A DNA stretch of 64,000 bases from Fragum whitleyi. Lineage: Eukaryota; Mollusca; Bivalvia; Cardiida; Cardiidae. Location of the stretch: contig OX411548.1 in NCBI GenBank assembly GCA_948146395.1, positions 62,143,020 to 62,207,019 on the forward strand, written 5' to 3'. Made by a program: the position numbers and the translations under genes. Of this stretch, positions 49,549 through 59,217 are shown piece by piece; the stretch's first letter is position 1; each line of letters starts with the position of its first letter. The notes under the pieces are model-generated. The model was given only the letters and a program-made list of their open reading frames with translations. It did no database searches and was not told the DNA's origin.

Positions 49549-49758
49549 GTAAATGACACAATTATCCTTTCATGCAATTTTCACACTGAAGATTAAGCAG
49601 CTGTGACCATTTTTAGCTCGGCCTTTTTTGGAGAAAACCTGAGGTATTACGATCACCTTGGCAATGTTCATGTTGGGGTAGGCATTGGTATGACTAACAA
49701 TAAACTTCAAGCCTCCGGTTATATCTCTGTTCAATGTTGTTATTGAGGATCTTCATCA

Positions 49759-49929
49759 GTGTCTATACTAGGAGGGGGGGATTGTGCATTTTAGCGCATA
49801 CTTTGAAAATCCCCCCTGTTTTTGAAGTTGGTGGTGCATTTTTTTACATAGAGAAAGAGTAAAAGTTGACATCTATTTAGGAACATTTACTATTTTCAAG
49901 GAAATTCCCCCCTAGTATATGCATAGACA
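49759..49929. mobile_element. TIR element (TGTCTATACTAGG)
   Basis: Left agtgtctatactaggagggg, right cccccctagtatatgcatag and acat: inverted ends. The interior has gattgtgcattttagcgc and catagagaaagagtaaaag. About 170 bp, no coding capacity. Confidence 0.7.
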
Positions 49930-50056
49930 TTGTCCTCATGAAACTTGGTATGTCACATAATTTGAGTTTACCATCACAAGAACTATACAGGCTAGCAAGG
50001 GGGATAACTATGGAAGTGTTCTTGTAAGAGTTATGCCCATTTCTGACTTAGATATT

Positions 50057-50099
50057 CTGAAATAATGTTGAAAGCGGCGTTAAACTCCATTCAATCAAT
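50057..50099 (+). mobile_element. SINE tail-only insertion (43 bp)
   Basis: Just 'ctgaaataatgttgaaagcg' followed by gcgttaaactccattcaatcaa, flanked by the 13-bp direct repeat tgacttagatatt (50044-50056 and 50100-50112). Extremely truncated copy with a clear target duplication. Confidence 0.8.
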
Positions 50100-50268
50100 T
50101 GACTTAGATATTTTGCATTATCCAGCACCTGCAGCTGAGCATTGCAATCGTAGGTGGTGCTCTTGTTATAATTGACAATATCTTTCTTTGGTATAAGTGC
50201 CAATTATTCCATTTGTTATTTTTCAGGGTGTAAATTGTGATACCAATTTGAGTACTCTTTTTCTCTAG

Positions 50269-50329
50269 AGCTCTCCTAGCCGTCCTGTATGAAACAGATT
50301 TTGACTTAGCTGCTGCTCTTACTACCTTG
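50269..50329 (+). CDS. Unrecognised gene, candidate exon 3
   Basis: 61-nt block after the pyrimidine-rich acceptor GTACTCTTTTTCTCTAG, ending at the donor ACCTTG|GTGATAG. In the frame imposed by the preceding exon it reads one base plus 20 residues, ALLAVLYETDFDLAAALTTL, a clear amphipathic helix pair. The better-looking acceptor at 50226 would give an immediate stop, so it is not used. The end of this segment faintly recalls the C-terminal part of ELM2-type domains or a helical repeat; both are guesses. The exon ends in phase 0, whereas the next block I can see (56845) needs phase 1, so at least one exon of 3n+1 bases is missing between them. Confidence 0.5.
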
Positions 50330-50804
50330 GTGATAGTCCCTGTTATACAAATCAACACATCTATACAGAGAGAGAGAGAGAGGTTAGTTTCATGCTTTCC
50401 ATCATATCATGGTGGAGGCATAGGAATTTGGATAGCATCGTTTCAATGTCACATGACTGTGAAGATCAAATGATTAAGATAACTTCTGTATCTTTGCATA
50501 ATTATATCCTATGGCGGGAACATAAGAATTTGGATAGCCTCAGTTTCAAAGTCACATGTAAAGATCAAATGAAACAGAATTAAACAAACCCATAAAATTT
50601 TACCCCCAAGCTACAAAGTGGAGAGAAGTATATTGGTTTCACCATTGTGTCCATTTGTCAGTTCCTTGTTCGTCCATACACTTTTTATGCAGCCACATCG
50701 AAAGATCAAGGGTATATTGTTATACTGTAGTCTGTCTGTCTTTCTGATCATCCCTTCATCCTTTGTCTGTCTGCAACCAAACTTAACCCAAAAACTTATT
50801 ATTG

Positions 50805-51560
50805 CAAATATTTTCAAGCCTATTCAAGAAACAAGCCTCAAATTGGCATGGAGATAGATCTCTATAAAAGGCATCTGCCGATAGCAAAGTCGAGGTCATG
50901 TGACAAGGTCAAGGTTAAAAAGCTCAAAAACTTAATATTTTAAATATTTTCAAGGCCCTATTCAAGAAACAAGCCTCTTATTTGGCATGGTCATATATCT
51001 CAATGATATTCATCTGCTGATACCAAAGTCAAAGTCATGTGACAAGGTCAAGGTTATCTGTCACTGTCAAGGACAAATAGCTTAAAAACTAGACAAAAAA
51101 AACTGACAATATTTTCTACCCCATTTAAGAAACAAGCCTCATATTTGACATGGACATATATGTCAATGATGCACATCTACTGATACTTAAGTCAAGGTCA
51201 TGTGACTAGGTCATCTGTCATGGTCAAACTTCTCAAACACTTAAGCAAAACTTTACATTGCCAATATCTTCAAACCTATTTATCTAATAAGTTCAAGCCT
51301 AATATTTTGCATGATAATAGATTTCAAAAATGTGCATCTGTAGATATCAAGGTCAAGGTCATATGATTAGGTCAAAGTTATCCATTAAGGTCATACTTCT
51401 TAAAAGGATATCCAAAATCTTAACATGTCCAGTTTATTCAAGCATATAAGATACCTTTATCATAATTGTCATGATTAAAGATCTCAATCATGTACATCTG
51501 TTGGTATCATGTTACAAGGTCAAGGTCATCTGTCAAGGCCACATACTTAAAATGCTGTTA
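50805..51560 (+). repeat. Degenerate tandem repeats, about 155 bp
   Basis: About five units marked by 'caagaaacaagcctcatatt', 'gacatggacatatatctcaa', 'catctgctgataccaaagtc' and 'aaggtcatgtgacaaggtca'. No terminal signature was found; probably the inside of another interspersed element. Confidence 0.65.
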
Positions 51561-51585
51561 GGAGGCATTTGTGTTTTTTCTTTTA

Positions 51586-52200
51586 TAGATTCTTACTCCA
51601 ATCAAATGACCTAGAATCATGAGATTTTATAGAATTGTTGTCCTTGACCTAAGGAAGTGTGCTATTGTTTTTGGGTCACAAAGGTTAAGGTCAGATCTGA
51701 ACTTTATTGCAAAAAAACATTTCCCGGCTCTAAATCAAGTACCAAATGACCTAGAACTAGAAACTTTATACAGTTATCACCTATGACCCAAGCAAGTGCC
51801 CTATTGTTTGGTGTACCAAAGGTCAAATGTAAAGGTCACATTTGTACTTTTTCCAAAAATTGTTTTCTTACTCTAACTCAAGAACAAAATGCCCTAGAAT
51901 CATGGAACTTTATACAATTGTTGCCCTAGGCCAAAGGAATTACCCTATTGTTTTCGTGTCAGAAGGGTAAATGTGGCATTTGAACTTTATCCAAAACCAT
52001 TTCAAGACTCTAAATGGAGAACCAAATGACATTAAATAATGAAACTCCTGATCTTTTGAGTCACTGCCCTTTGTTTTTTCATACTTGGATCTTTCCTTGA
52101 GCATATCTCTTAAGGTACAAGAGGTATGATTATGAAACTTCATAGGTAGACAGATCTCATCAAGGGAAGGTGCCGTTCCACAAAAACACATAACTCTACT
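51586..52200 (+). repeat. Degenerate tandem repeats, about 140 bp
   Basis: Four units beginning near 51586, 51725, 51868 and 52005 ('caaatgacctagaatcatg', 'ctttatacaattgttg', 'ccctattgttt'). A related end segment ('catacttggatctt...', 'gaaacttcat') reappears at 55487-55575, so elements A and B may have inserted within one older array. Confidence 0.6.
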
Positions 52201-52212
52201 TGGCTTATATTA

Positions 52213-53776
52213 AGCTTACCTGAGCACAAAGTGCTCAAGGTGAGCTTTTGTGGTTAGTCGGATGTCTGTCCTCTGCCATCACAGGGATAATTCTGGCTCA
52301 GAGTTTAATGTCCAAAAAATCTCATCCAGTCGGAACTTATGAGAAATACTGAGATTTCAATGGCAAATTGAACCAAATCCTTTATTAAAAATATGTTTTG
52401 CTGTGAGATTTTTCTCCCATTTAGCCATTATGAATGAGATTTCTGGCAGAAAAATGAGAGAATTTGCACAGATCTCACCCAAAAATGATCCCTGCATCAA
52501 CATTTACCTTGTTTGCAATCTACAGACCACATTTTTTGCCTGATCACCTGAAGATTGGTCAGAATTGATGTCTTGATAAATTTCAGGCAAGTTTAAAATT
52601 GGGTCAACTGGGGTCATAAACTAGGTCACAGGGTAAAATCTTAGGAAAAACCTTTTACGCACTCTAGGGGCCACATTTTTTGTCCAATCAACCTGAAATT
52701 TTGTCAGAATGATTGTCTTGATGAAATCTGGGACAACTTTGAAATTGGGTCAACTGGGATCAAAAAGTCATGTGGTCAAATCTAAGAAAAAAGTTTATGC
52801 ACTCTAGAGGCCATATTTTGCGTAATCAACCTTAAATTTAGTCTTGATGCAAGATTGGACGAGTTCAAAATAGCGTCAACTAGGGTCAAAACCTTGGTCA
52901 CAGGGGTCTAATCTTAGAAAAAGCTTGTATGCACCCTAGATATATGGATATACATATTTTTTGCCAAGTCAATCTGAAATTTCTTCAGACTGATAGTCTT
53001 GATGTGATCTCCAACTAGTTTGAAAAGGGTCCGCTTGAGTCAAAAACTAGGTCACAGGGTCAAATCTTACAAAAACCTCGTATATGCTCTGCAGGCCACA
53101 TTTTTTCCCAATGAACCTGAAAATTGGTCAGACTGATTGTCTTAACAAATTCTCAGACAAACTTGAAATTGGGTCAACAGGAGTGTAAAACTTGGTCATG
53201 GGGTCAAGATAAACCAGAAATTTGATCAGAAAGATTGGCTTGATAAAATGCCGGACATGTATGAAATTGGGTCATTGGGTCAAATTTTAGAAAAACCTTG
53301 TATGCACTCTGGAGGCCACATTTTTTTGCAGAATCAGCATGAAATTTGGTCAGAATGATAACATTGATGCAATTTCAGGCAAGTTTGACATTGGGTCAAC
53401 GAGGGTCAAAAACCAGTCATGGGGTCAAATCTTACAAAAACCTTGTTTGCACTCTAGAGGACCATATTTTTTTGCCCGACTAATCTAAAAATTGGTCGGA
53501 TTGAATGTCTTGAATGCAAATTGGATGAGTTTAAAATAGGGTCAACTGGGGTCAAAAACTAGGTTAAAGAGTCAAATCTTAGAAAACATTCTAGAGGTGA
53601 TATATTTTGCCAAATCAACCTCAAAATTGACAAAAAGGGTACACTTGTTGTATAGAAGCAACAGCATCGTTTAGCCTAGTAGCCATTCATTATCTTTTTT
53701 TTCAAAAACTACACTAAATAGTTATAAGACACTTCATTCAAGTGAGCAATTTAGGGCTAATAAAGGCCCTTTCATT
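52213..53776 (+). mobile_element. GCTCACCTGAG-type element A
   Basis: Start: cttacctgagcacaaagtgc then tcaaggtgagc (a self-complementary start). End: tcaagtgagcaatttaggg, ctaataaaggccc hairpin and tttcattt. The interior is roughly ten degenerate units of about 145 bp ('gggtcaactggggtcaaaaa', 'ctaggtcacagggtcaaatc', 'gccacattttttgccc'). A TIR element is inserted near its left end (52282-52494). Confidence 0.65.
52282..52494. mobile_element. TIR element (CAGGGAT ends, 5-bp duplication)
   Basis: Left cagggataattctgg, right ccaaaaatgatccctg, flanked by catca (52277-52281, 52495-52499). Inserted at the start of element A. Confidence 0.65.
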
Positions 53777-53796
53777 TAACTTATTGTCCTTTGTTT

Positions 53797-55477
53797 GCTC
53801 ACCTGAGCACAACATGCTCAAGTGAGCTATTGTGATCACCTTTTGTCCGGCGTCCGTTGTCAGTCGTCCGTCGTCAATTTCTTTAAATGACATCTCCTCC
53901 TAAACTACTAGGCCAATTTTAACCAAACTTGGCAGAAGTGTTCCTTAGGTGATCCCCTTTAAGAATTACTAAAAGAATTGAAATCGGTGAAAAACTCTGG
54001 TTGCTATGGCAACCAAAGTTAAAAATTTAAGGAAATCTTTAAAATTCTTCTTCTTCGGAACAAGCAGCCCTACAGCCTTGAAATTTGGCATGGATGATCA
54101 GCTTAAAGACCTAAATAAAAATAGCTAAAATCATATCTGTTGGGCCACCAGGTGCGGAGCACCAGGGGGGAGGGGGTAATACTTTGGGTAAATTTTGTAA
54201 TCTATAACCTTCTTCTTCTTCTGAACATGAAGCCCTAAAGCCTGAAAATTTTGCTTTCGATGATCAGCTCATAGACCTTATTTAAAATAGCTAAAATCTT
54301 ATCTGTAGGGCCACCAGGTGCGGAGCACCAGGGGGGGAGGGGTTAGTACTTTTGTGAACATTTTGTTATCTTTAACCTTCTTCTTCTTCTGAACCAGGAG
54401 CCCGACAGATTTGAATATTGGCATGGATGATCAGCATATGGACTTTTATAAGAATAGCTAAAAACATGACTGTAGATTCACCAGGTGTGTAGCACCAGGG
54501 GGAATAGGGTAGTACTTTTGTGAAAATTTTGTAATCTTTAACCTTCTTCATCTTCTGAACCACAAGCCTTACAGACTTGAAAATTGGCATGGAGGATCTG
54601 CTCATAGACCTTAATAAAAATAGCTAAAATCATGACTGTTATGCCACCAGGTGCGGAGCACCAGGGGGGTGGGGTTAGTACTTTTGTGAAAATTTTGTAA
54701 CTTTAACCTTCATCTTCTAATGAACCAGGAGCCCTACAGACTTCAATATTGGCATGGATAATAAGCATATGGATCTAAAATAATATAGCTAAAATCATGA
54801 ATGTAGGGCCACCAGATGCGGAGCATAAGGAGGGAGGGGGTAGTACTTTGGATCAATTTTGACATCTTTAACCTTATTCCTCTCCTGGATCAGGAACCCT
54901 ACAGACTTGAAAATTGTCATGGGTGATCAATATATTGACATTAATAAAAATAGCTAAAATCATGACTGTAGATTCACCAGGTGCTGAGTGTCTTGGGGAG
55001 GGGGTAGTACTTTGGATTATTTTTGAAATCTTTGAACTTCTTCTAATGAACCAGGAGTCCTACAGACTTGAAAATTGGTATGGATGATCATCATATCAAC
55101 ATTAATTGAATAAGCTAAAATCATGACTGTAGATTCTCCGGGTGCAGAGCATCTTGGGGGAGGGGGTGCTTTGTTGAGAATTTTGAATCCCTACAGCCTT
55201 TATATTTGACATGGATTGATCAACTCATTAAAGAAAACTTTAAAAGTCTCAGACTTAGCCTGTATATATGGCATAGATTAGCTGATCACAGACATTTTAT
55301 GAAAAAAGCTTAAATAAATAATGACCAGGGGAGGAGCAGAGGGGGGGGGGGATTATTTCAAATGATATCTGATTGAATAAGTGAAAATCTCTTTTTCTGT
55401 GGTTGCATGGATATACCTAGGTAATGAAGCTTTTTTCTCAGGTGAGCGACCCAGGGCCAACGGCCCTCTTGTTTTTT
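53797..55477 (+). mobile_element. GCTCACCTGAG-type element B
   Basis: Starts gctcacctgagcacaacatg with ctcaagtgagctattgtga and a CpG-rich gtccggcgtccg leader; ends ctcaggtgagcgacccag, the perfect gggccaacggccc hairpin and tcttgtttttt. About eight units of 165-170 bp carry 'ccaccaggtgcggagcacca' and 'cttcttcttctgaacc'. Best-preserved copy in the window; it begins 20 bp after element A ends. Confidence 0.7.
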
Positions 55478-55882
55478 ATTTACATACTTGGATCTTGTGC
55501 CGATCATATCTCAGGAGCTATGATCTTGAAACTTCATGAGTAGATAGATCTAACCAGACAGTAGTGCAGTTCCCTTTGTTTTTAATGTACTTTTACAACA
55601 TTTATCCATCTGTCTGTCTACATAAAAATTGTTCAAAAGATATTCATTCTAAATTGCTTTAATTCTGTCTTCAAAACTTTACCAAAAATTTAACTTTGCT
55701 GAGTTCTTCACAACTATTCAAGATAACATGCTCATATTTTGCATGATGATATGTCTCACTGATAAGCATCTGCAAATACCAAGGGCAAGGTCATGTGACG
55801 TGGTCAAGATCACCCGATAAGGCCCAAAGTTTGAAAAATTTGCTGTTGTCTTGCACATTTAGGTTTTTCTTTTCCTTTTTAA

Positions 55883-56800
55883 CTCACCTGAGCACAAAAT
55901 TCTCAAGGGGAACTTAAGGATCACTGTGAATCTGTTGTGTCTTGTACATTGTGTTTTGTCAACTATTTCTCCTTTTGAACTCAAGGGCCAAATTCAATGA
56001 AATTTCAAACAAACTTGGCAGAAGTGTTTTTTGTGTGACCCTTTCAAAGTCTGTTTGTGAACCTTTGATTGTCCACAAAATATAGGGGTGGCAGGTTGGG
56101 GCTTATTTTGACCCTTAAACCTTTAAACATCTCTGAATTAACCAATGGGCAGATTTCATCCAGACTTGGTAGAAATATTCCTTGAGTGACCCTTCTTAAA
56201 AATTGCCATGAAATTTTAATTGACCCTAAAATATTGGCATAGTAGAGAGGAGTTTTTTACCCTTAAATCTTTTAACATCTCCTCAGAAACTAATTGGTGG
56301 ATTTCAACAAAACTTGGCAGAAATATACCTTGGGTGACCCTCACAAAAAATATTTGTGAACACCTTTGGTTGGCCTGAAAATCTAGGGGTTGTAGGTTGG
56401 GGATTATTTTGACCCTTTAAATCTTTAAACATCTCCACATTAACCAATGGGCAGAATTCATCCAAACATGGAAGAAATCTTCCTTGAATGACCATTTTTA
56501 AAAATTGTCATGAAATTTCAATTGAGCCTCAAATATTTGCATGGCAGGGCGGGGCTTATTTTGACCCTGAAATCTGTAAACATCTTCTCTTCTGTAACAA
56601 ATGGAAGGATTTCAACCACACTTGGCGAAAATGTTCCTTTGGTAATCCTTTGAAAAAAAATTGATCAAGTAATTTTGATTGACCCACAAATAAGGGCATT
56701 GAAGGGCAGGGTTTATCATGTCCCCTTAATCTTTAAACATGTTCTCAGCAACCAATGGGCAGATTTCAACCAATCTTCCAGTGCCAGCAAATTTAATTGT
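55883..56800 (+). mobile_element. GCTCACCTGAG-type element C, 3' end not seen
   Basis: Start aactcacctgagcacaaaat with tctcaagggga. Six or so units of about 150 bp ('gggcttattttgaccctta', 'accaatgggcagatttca', 'acttggcagaaatattcc'). The characteristic terminal hairpin is missing before the exon at 56845, so it is probably 3'-truncated. Confidence 0.5.
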
Positions 56801-56844
56801 GACAACAATTTGAGCTCATGACATATTTTTCATTATCTTTGCAG

Positions 56845-56928
56845 CAACTATAAGCAGAATTGAGGATTCATCCATGGCTAGAGTAGCACAAGTGTTGTTG
56901 AATCTTTCATCAAATTCTACTTTTTTTG
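56845..56928 (+). CDS. Unrecognised gene, candidate internal exon (group 2)
   Basis: 84-nt block with strong signals on both sides: acceptor TTTTTCATTATCTTTGCAG and donor TTTTG|GTAAGAACG. It reads two bases, then 27 residues starting TISRIEDSSMARVAQVLLNL and ending SSNSTFF, then one base. It lies between repeat-derived sequence and is not part of the repeated units around it. Joining to the exon at 58408 makes Glu and keeps the frame open. The RVAQVLLNLSSNSTFFEESFRTHG junction resembles either an armadillo-like helix or the first helices of a SANT/Myb-type fold; neither can be decided by eye. Confidence 0.62.
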
Positions 56929-57628
56929 GTAAGAACGTCTTATGTGTGTGACATTCTTTGTATTTGAAAAAAAAAAAGAGTATTTTTTAAAGGGGCTGTT
57001 TTTGGAGAAACTCTGAGGTATTGGTGTCAGCCTTGTTCTGATTGTGGCTTAAAAACTCTTTATGCCACCACCATAAAATGGCAACAGGTATATAGAGTAA
57101 CATCTGTGAGAGTGTGCTTGTTTCATGGTGTGAGTGTTTGTGTGTGTTTGTTAGTGTGTGTGTCCATTTCTTGTCCAGAGCATGACTGCTATATTTATGG
57201 TGAATTCCAAAATAGCTGAGCACAGTTGTCCCCTGGGTGATTACTATTATCATGCAAAGAGTTTTTCAGATACACACAAAGTCAATGTCACTGCTCAGGG
57301 ACAAGTGAACATTCTTGAATGGAGGATTGTTACATTTTTCAATTAATTTAGAAATAACTTAGTAATTTGTCCTTGGTACAAGTGCATTGCAAAGAGCCGG
57401 TTACCCTTAAATGAGTTCTGAAGTCATGCAATGTGTTTGTTTGGATACTCCTGAGGTCAAGGTGACGGCTTCATGTTAAATGATAAATTAAGTCATGTCT
57501 GGAGTATAAACTTCTTCATTAACTATTGGATTTCAAAATAAATTGGCACTATTGTTCCCCTTGATGAATTTTTCTGTCATGCCTAGAGTTTGATCGGTTA
57601 AGCCTAAGATCAAGGTTACTGCCCAAGG

Positions 57629-57791
57629 CAGTGTTCCCACTGCTGCTTCAATCTGGGGGTAAAAATGGGTATTTTACAGCATGCTTGTACCCCCTCTATA
57701 TGAGACAAAGAATGCTGCTTGCAAAAAATAGGGGGTGCAAGCTTCAAATTGGGGGTAAATCACCCCCATATGAGGGTTTTTGGGAACACTG
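57629..57791. mobile_element. TIR element (CAGTGTTCCCA ends, 5-bp duplication)
   Basis: Exact 11-bp TIRs cagtgttccca / tgggaacactg, flanked by caagg on both sides (57624-57628, 57792-57796). hAT-like end sequence, but hAT elements normally make 8-bp duplications. It lies in the candidate intron between the exons at 56845 and 58408. Confidence 0.75.
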
Positions 57792-57948
57792 CAAGGTCAA
57801 ATCATGAAATTAGTTTTATCCAGAGCATATATCTCCAACATTTATGAATGGATTTGAAATCAATTGACATAGTTGTTGACAGGGATGAACACTAACACCA
57901 GTTCTCAAGCCCAATATTAATTTTTCCATTACACTATGTTAACACTAT

Positions 57949-57990
57949 GGAAAAAGAATGAATTGATTGTCACGAGCAATTTCTTTTTTC
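57949..57990. repeat. Hairpin (AAGAAATTGCTT family), diverged
   Basis: ggaaaaagaatgaattgatt / gagcaatttcttttttcc. Confidence 0.55.
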
Positions 57991-58407
57991 CTACACTGTT
58001 TTTCTTAAAAATTAAGCTTTAAATAAACATATTATTCATGAAGAATCTGTTGTTACCAGGAAGGACCTGTAAGATTTAGGGCTTATAAATCCTTCAGACT
58101 AATGTTAAAAGGAAGTTAGTCTCCAACCCTGGTTGATGAGTACTTATGTCATGGAAGGATTTTGTTGTGATTTGCCAAAGGTCAAGGTAACAGCTAAAGG
58201 TCAAAGATAAAATTGGTCTTGTGTAGAGCATACCTCCTACATTTATATGGGGATTGCAAAATAACTTGTTCCCCAAATAACCCCTCCTTTTGACCAAGTT
58301 GGCTATGTGAACCCCCTGCTATAACAACTTATTTTAGATAGAACAGTTTTTTTGTTTCAATGGTTGCAAACCTATCCAATGAAAACACCTAACTATTCCA
58401 ATTTCAG

Positions 58408-58538
58408 AAGAGTCATTCAGAACACATGGCAAACAATTTTCTAATTTGAACCCATTCTTAGGACCGGTAACTTTATGCTTTGCTTTTGAAAAATTACGCA
58501 TTTACTGTCTATTACAGAAAAAGTACACCACTAATCAG
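58408..58538 (+). CDS. Unrecognised gene, candidate internal exon (group 2)
   Basis: 131-nt block after the acceptor CTATTCCAATTTCAG, ending at the donor AATCAG|GTATTAA. It starts with two bases as required by the preceding exon and reads 43 residues, beginning ESFRTHGKQFSNLNPFLGP and ending QKKYTTNQ; the other frames close within about 15 codons. It ends in phase 0. A 51-nt stretch inside (58467-58517) has GTAACT and TTACAG at its edges and is a multiple of three, so it could be a tiny intron; I prefer a continuous exon because the frame stays open and such short introns would be unusual. Confidence 0.55.
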
Positions 58539-58740
58539 GTATTAATACTCATCATTAACATCATTTGTATTTCAATTGGATATCTGACAAGTTGCACTAG
58601 CCAAAAATTTTGGTCACTCGATCACCTTAATCAGTATTGAATACAACAAAATACATTTCAATCAAATTGAAATCATAAAGAGAACCTTTGCTTGAAAATG
58701 GATAAAAAATATACATGCATTGTCAACCTTATATTTACAG

Positions 58741-58887
58741 AGAATTGAAACAACAATGAGGATATATTTACTCTTTCAAACCATGGACTGTTTAAAAGGA
58801 ATGCTGATGTCATGGAGAAAAAGATTCAACAGGAAACATTCACAGAAATTAGTTAATCCTTTTAACATTATACTCATTACAAGATAA
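58741..58887 (+). CDS. Unrecognised gene, candidate last exon
   Basis: Begins after the acceptor CAACCTTATATTTACAG, 202 nt beyond the previous donor. In phase 0, as the previous exon demands, it reads 48 residues (starting RIETTMRIYLLFQTMDCLKG, later the basic stretch SWRKRFNRKHSQK) and stops with TAA at 58885-58887. No convincing donor was seen inside it and no clear AATAAA follows within about 300 bp, so either the 3' UTR runs on with a variant signal or the exon is really internal with a weak donor. CpG depletion continues to the window end, which would also fit a gene extending beyond 58.9 kb. Confidence 0.4.
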   Translation, partial: RIETTMRIYLLFQTMDCLKGMLMSWRKRFNRKHSQKLVNPFNIILITR

Positions 58888-58999
58888 CAAACAATAGGAT
58901 GAATTCTTTATGATGATATCTTTGTACAGTGTAAAAATCTAGGACAGATTGATCTAAATGGGTGTAAGGTATGACCAGGTGTGAAATTTTGTGAAATTT

Positions 59000-59217
59000 T
59001 GATAAATTTAAAAAAAAAATTGTTGTGGTAAACTTCTTCAATATGACTTCAGTATAGAGAACTTGCCTGGCTCAATCATTGATATCTAAGTTGTTCCTTA
59101 GGCAATTATCTATTGCATATATGTATTATCTTTTAATTTCTGTGGTTTATTATCAATCTGCATTTCCTGGTTGTCCAATTCTTTTTGTTTTTTGTTACTG
59201 GCTTAATGTTGTTTATT
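59000..59217 (+). other. Possible 3' UTR or intron of the plus-strand gene
   Basis: Non-repetitive, CpG-free DNA following the putative stop at 58885. No AATAAA seen. Confidence 0.3.

Larger units (their letters stand above)
50330..56844 (+). other. Presumed intron(s) with an unresolved missing exon
   Basis: This interval separates the two frame-consistent exon groups. It is almost entirely degenerate repeat arrays (50.8-52.2, 52.2-53.8, 53.8-55.5, 55.9-56.8 kb) plus a 213-bp TIR element. I looked for an acceptor, open frame and donor giving phase 0 to phase 1 and found none. Alternatives: a very short exon hidden in a repeat, a different donor for the exon ending at 50329, or two separate genes. 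Confidence 0.4.

Noticed and set aside
50104..50358. 84-codon minus-strand frame
   Set aside because: Antisense shadow of candidate exon 3 and its flanks.
50805..56800. CRISPR-like or satellite array
   Set aside because: Repeat units are 140-170 bp, degenerate throughout and without unique spacers of constant length; eukaryotic context.
58467..58517. 51-nt mini-intron (GTAACT...TTACAG) inside the exon at 58408
   Set aside because: The frame stays open across it and such a short intron would be unusual; cDNA would decide.
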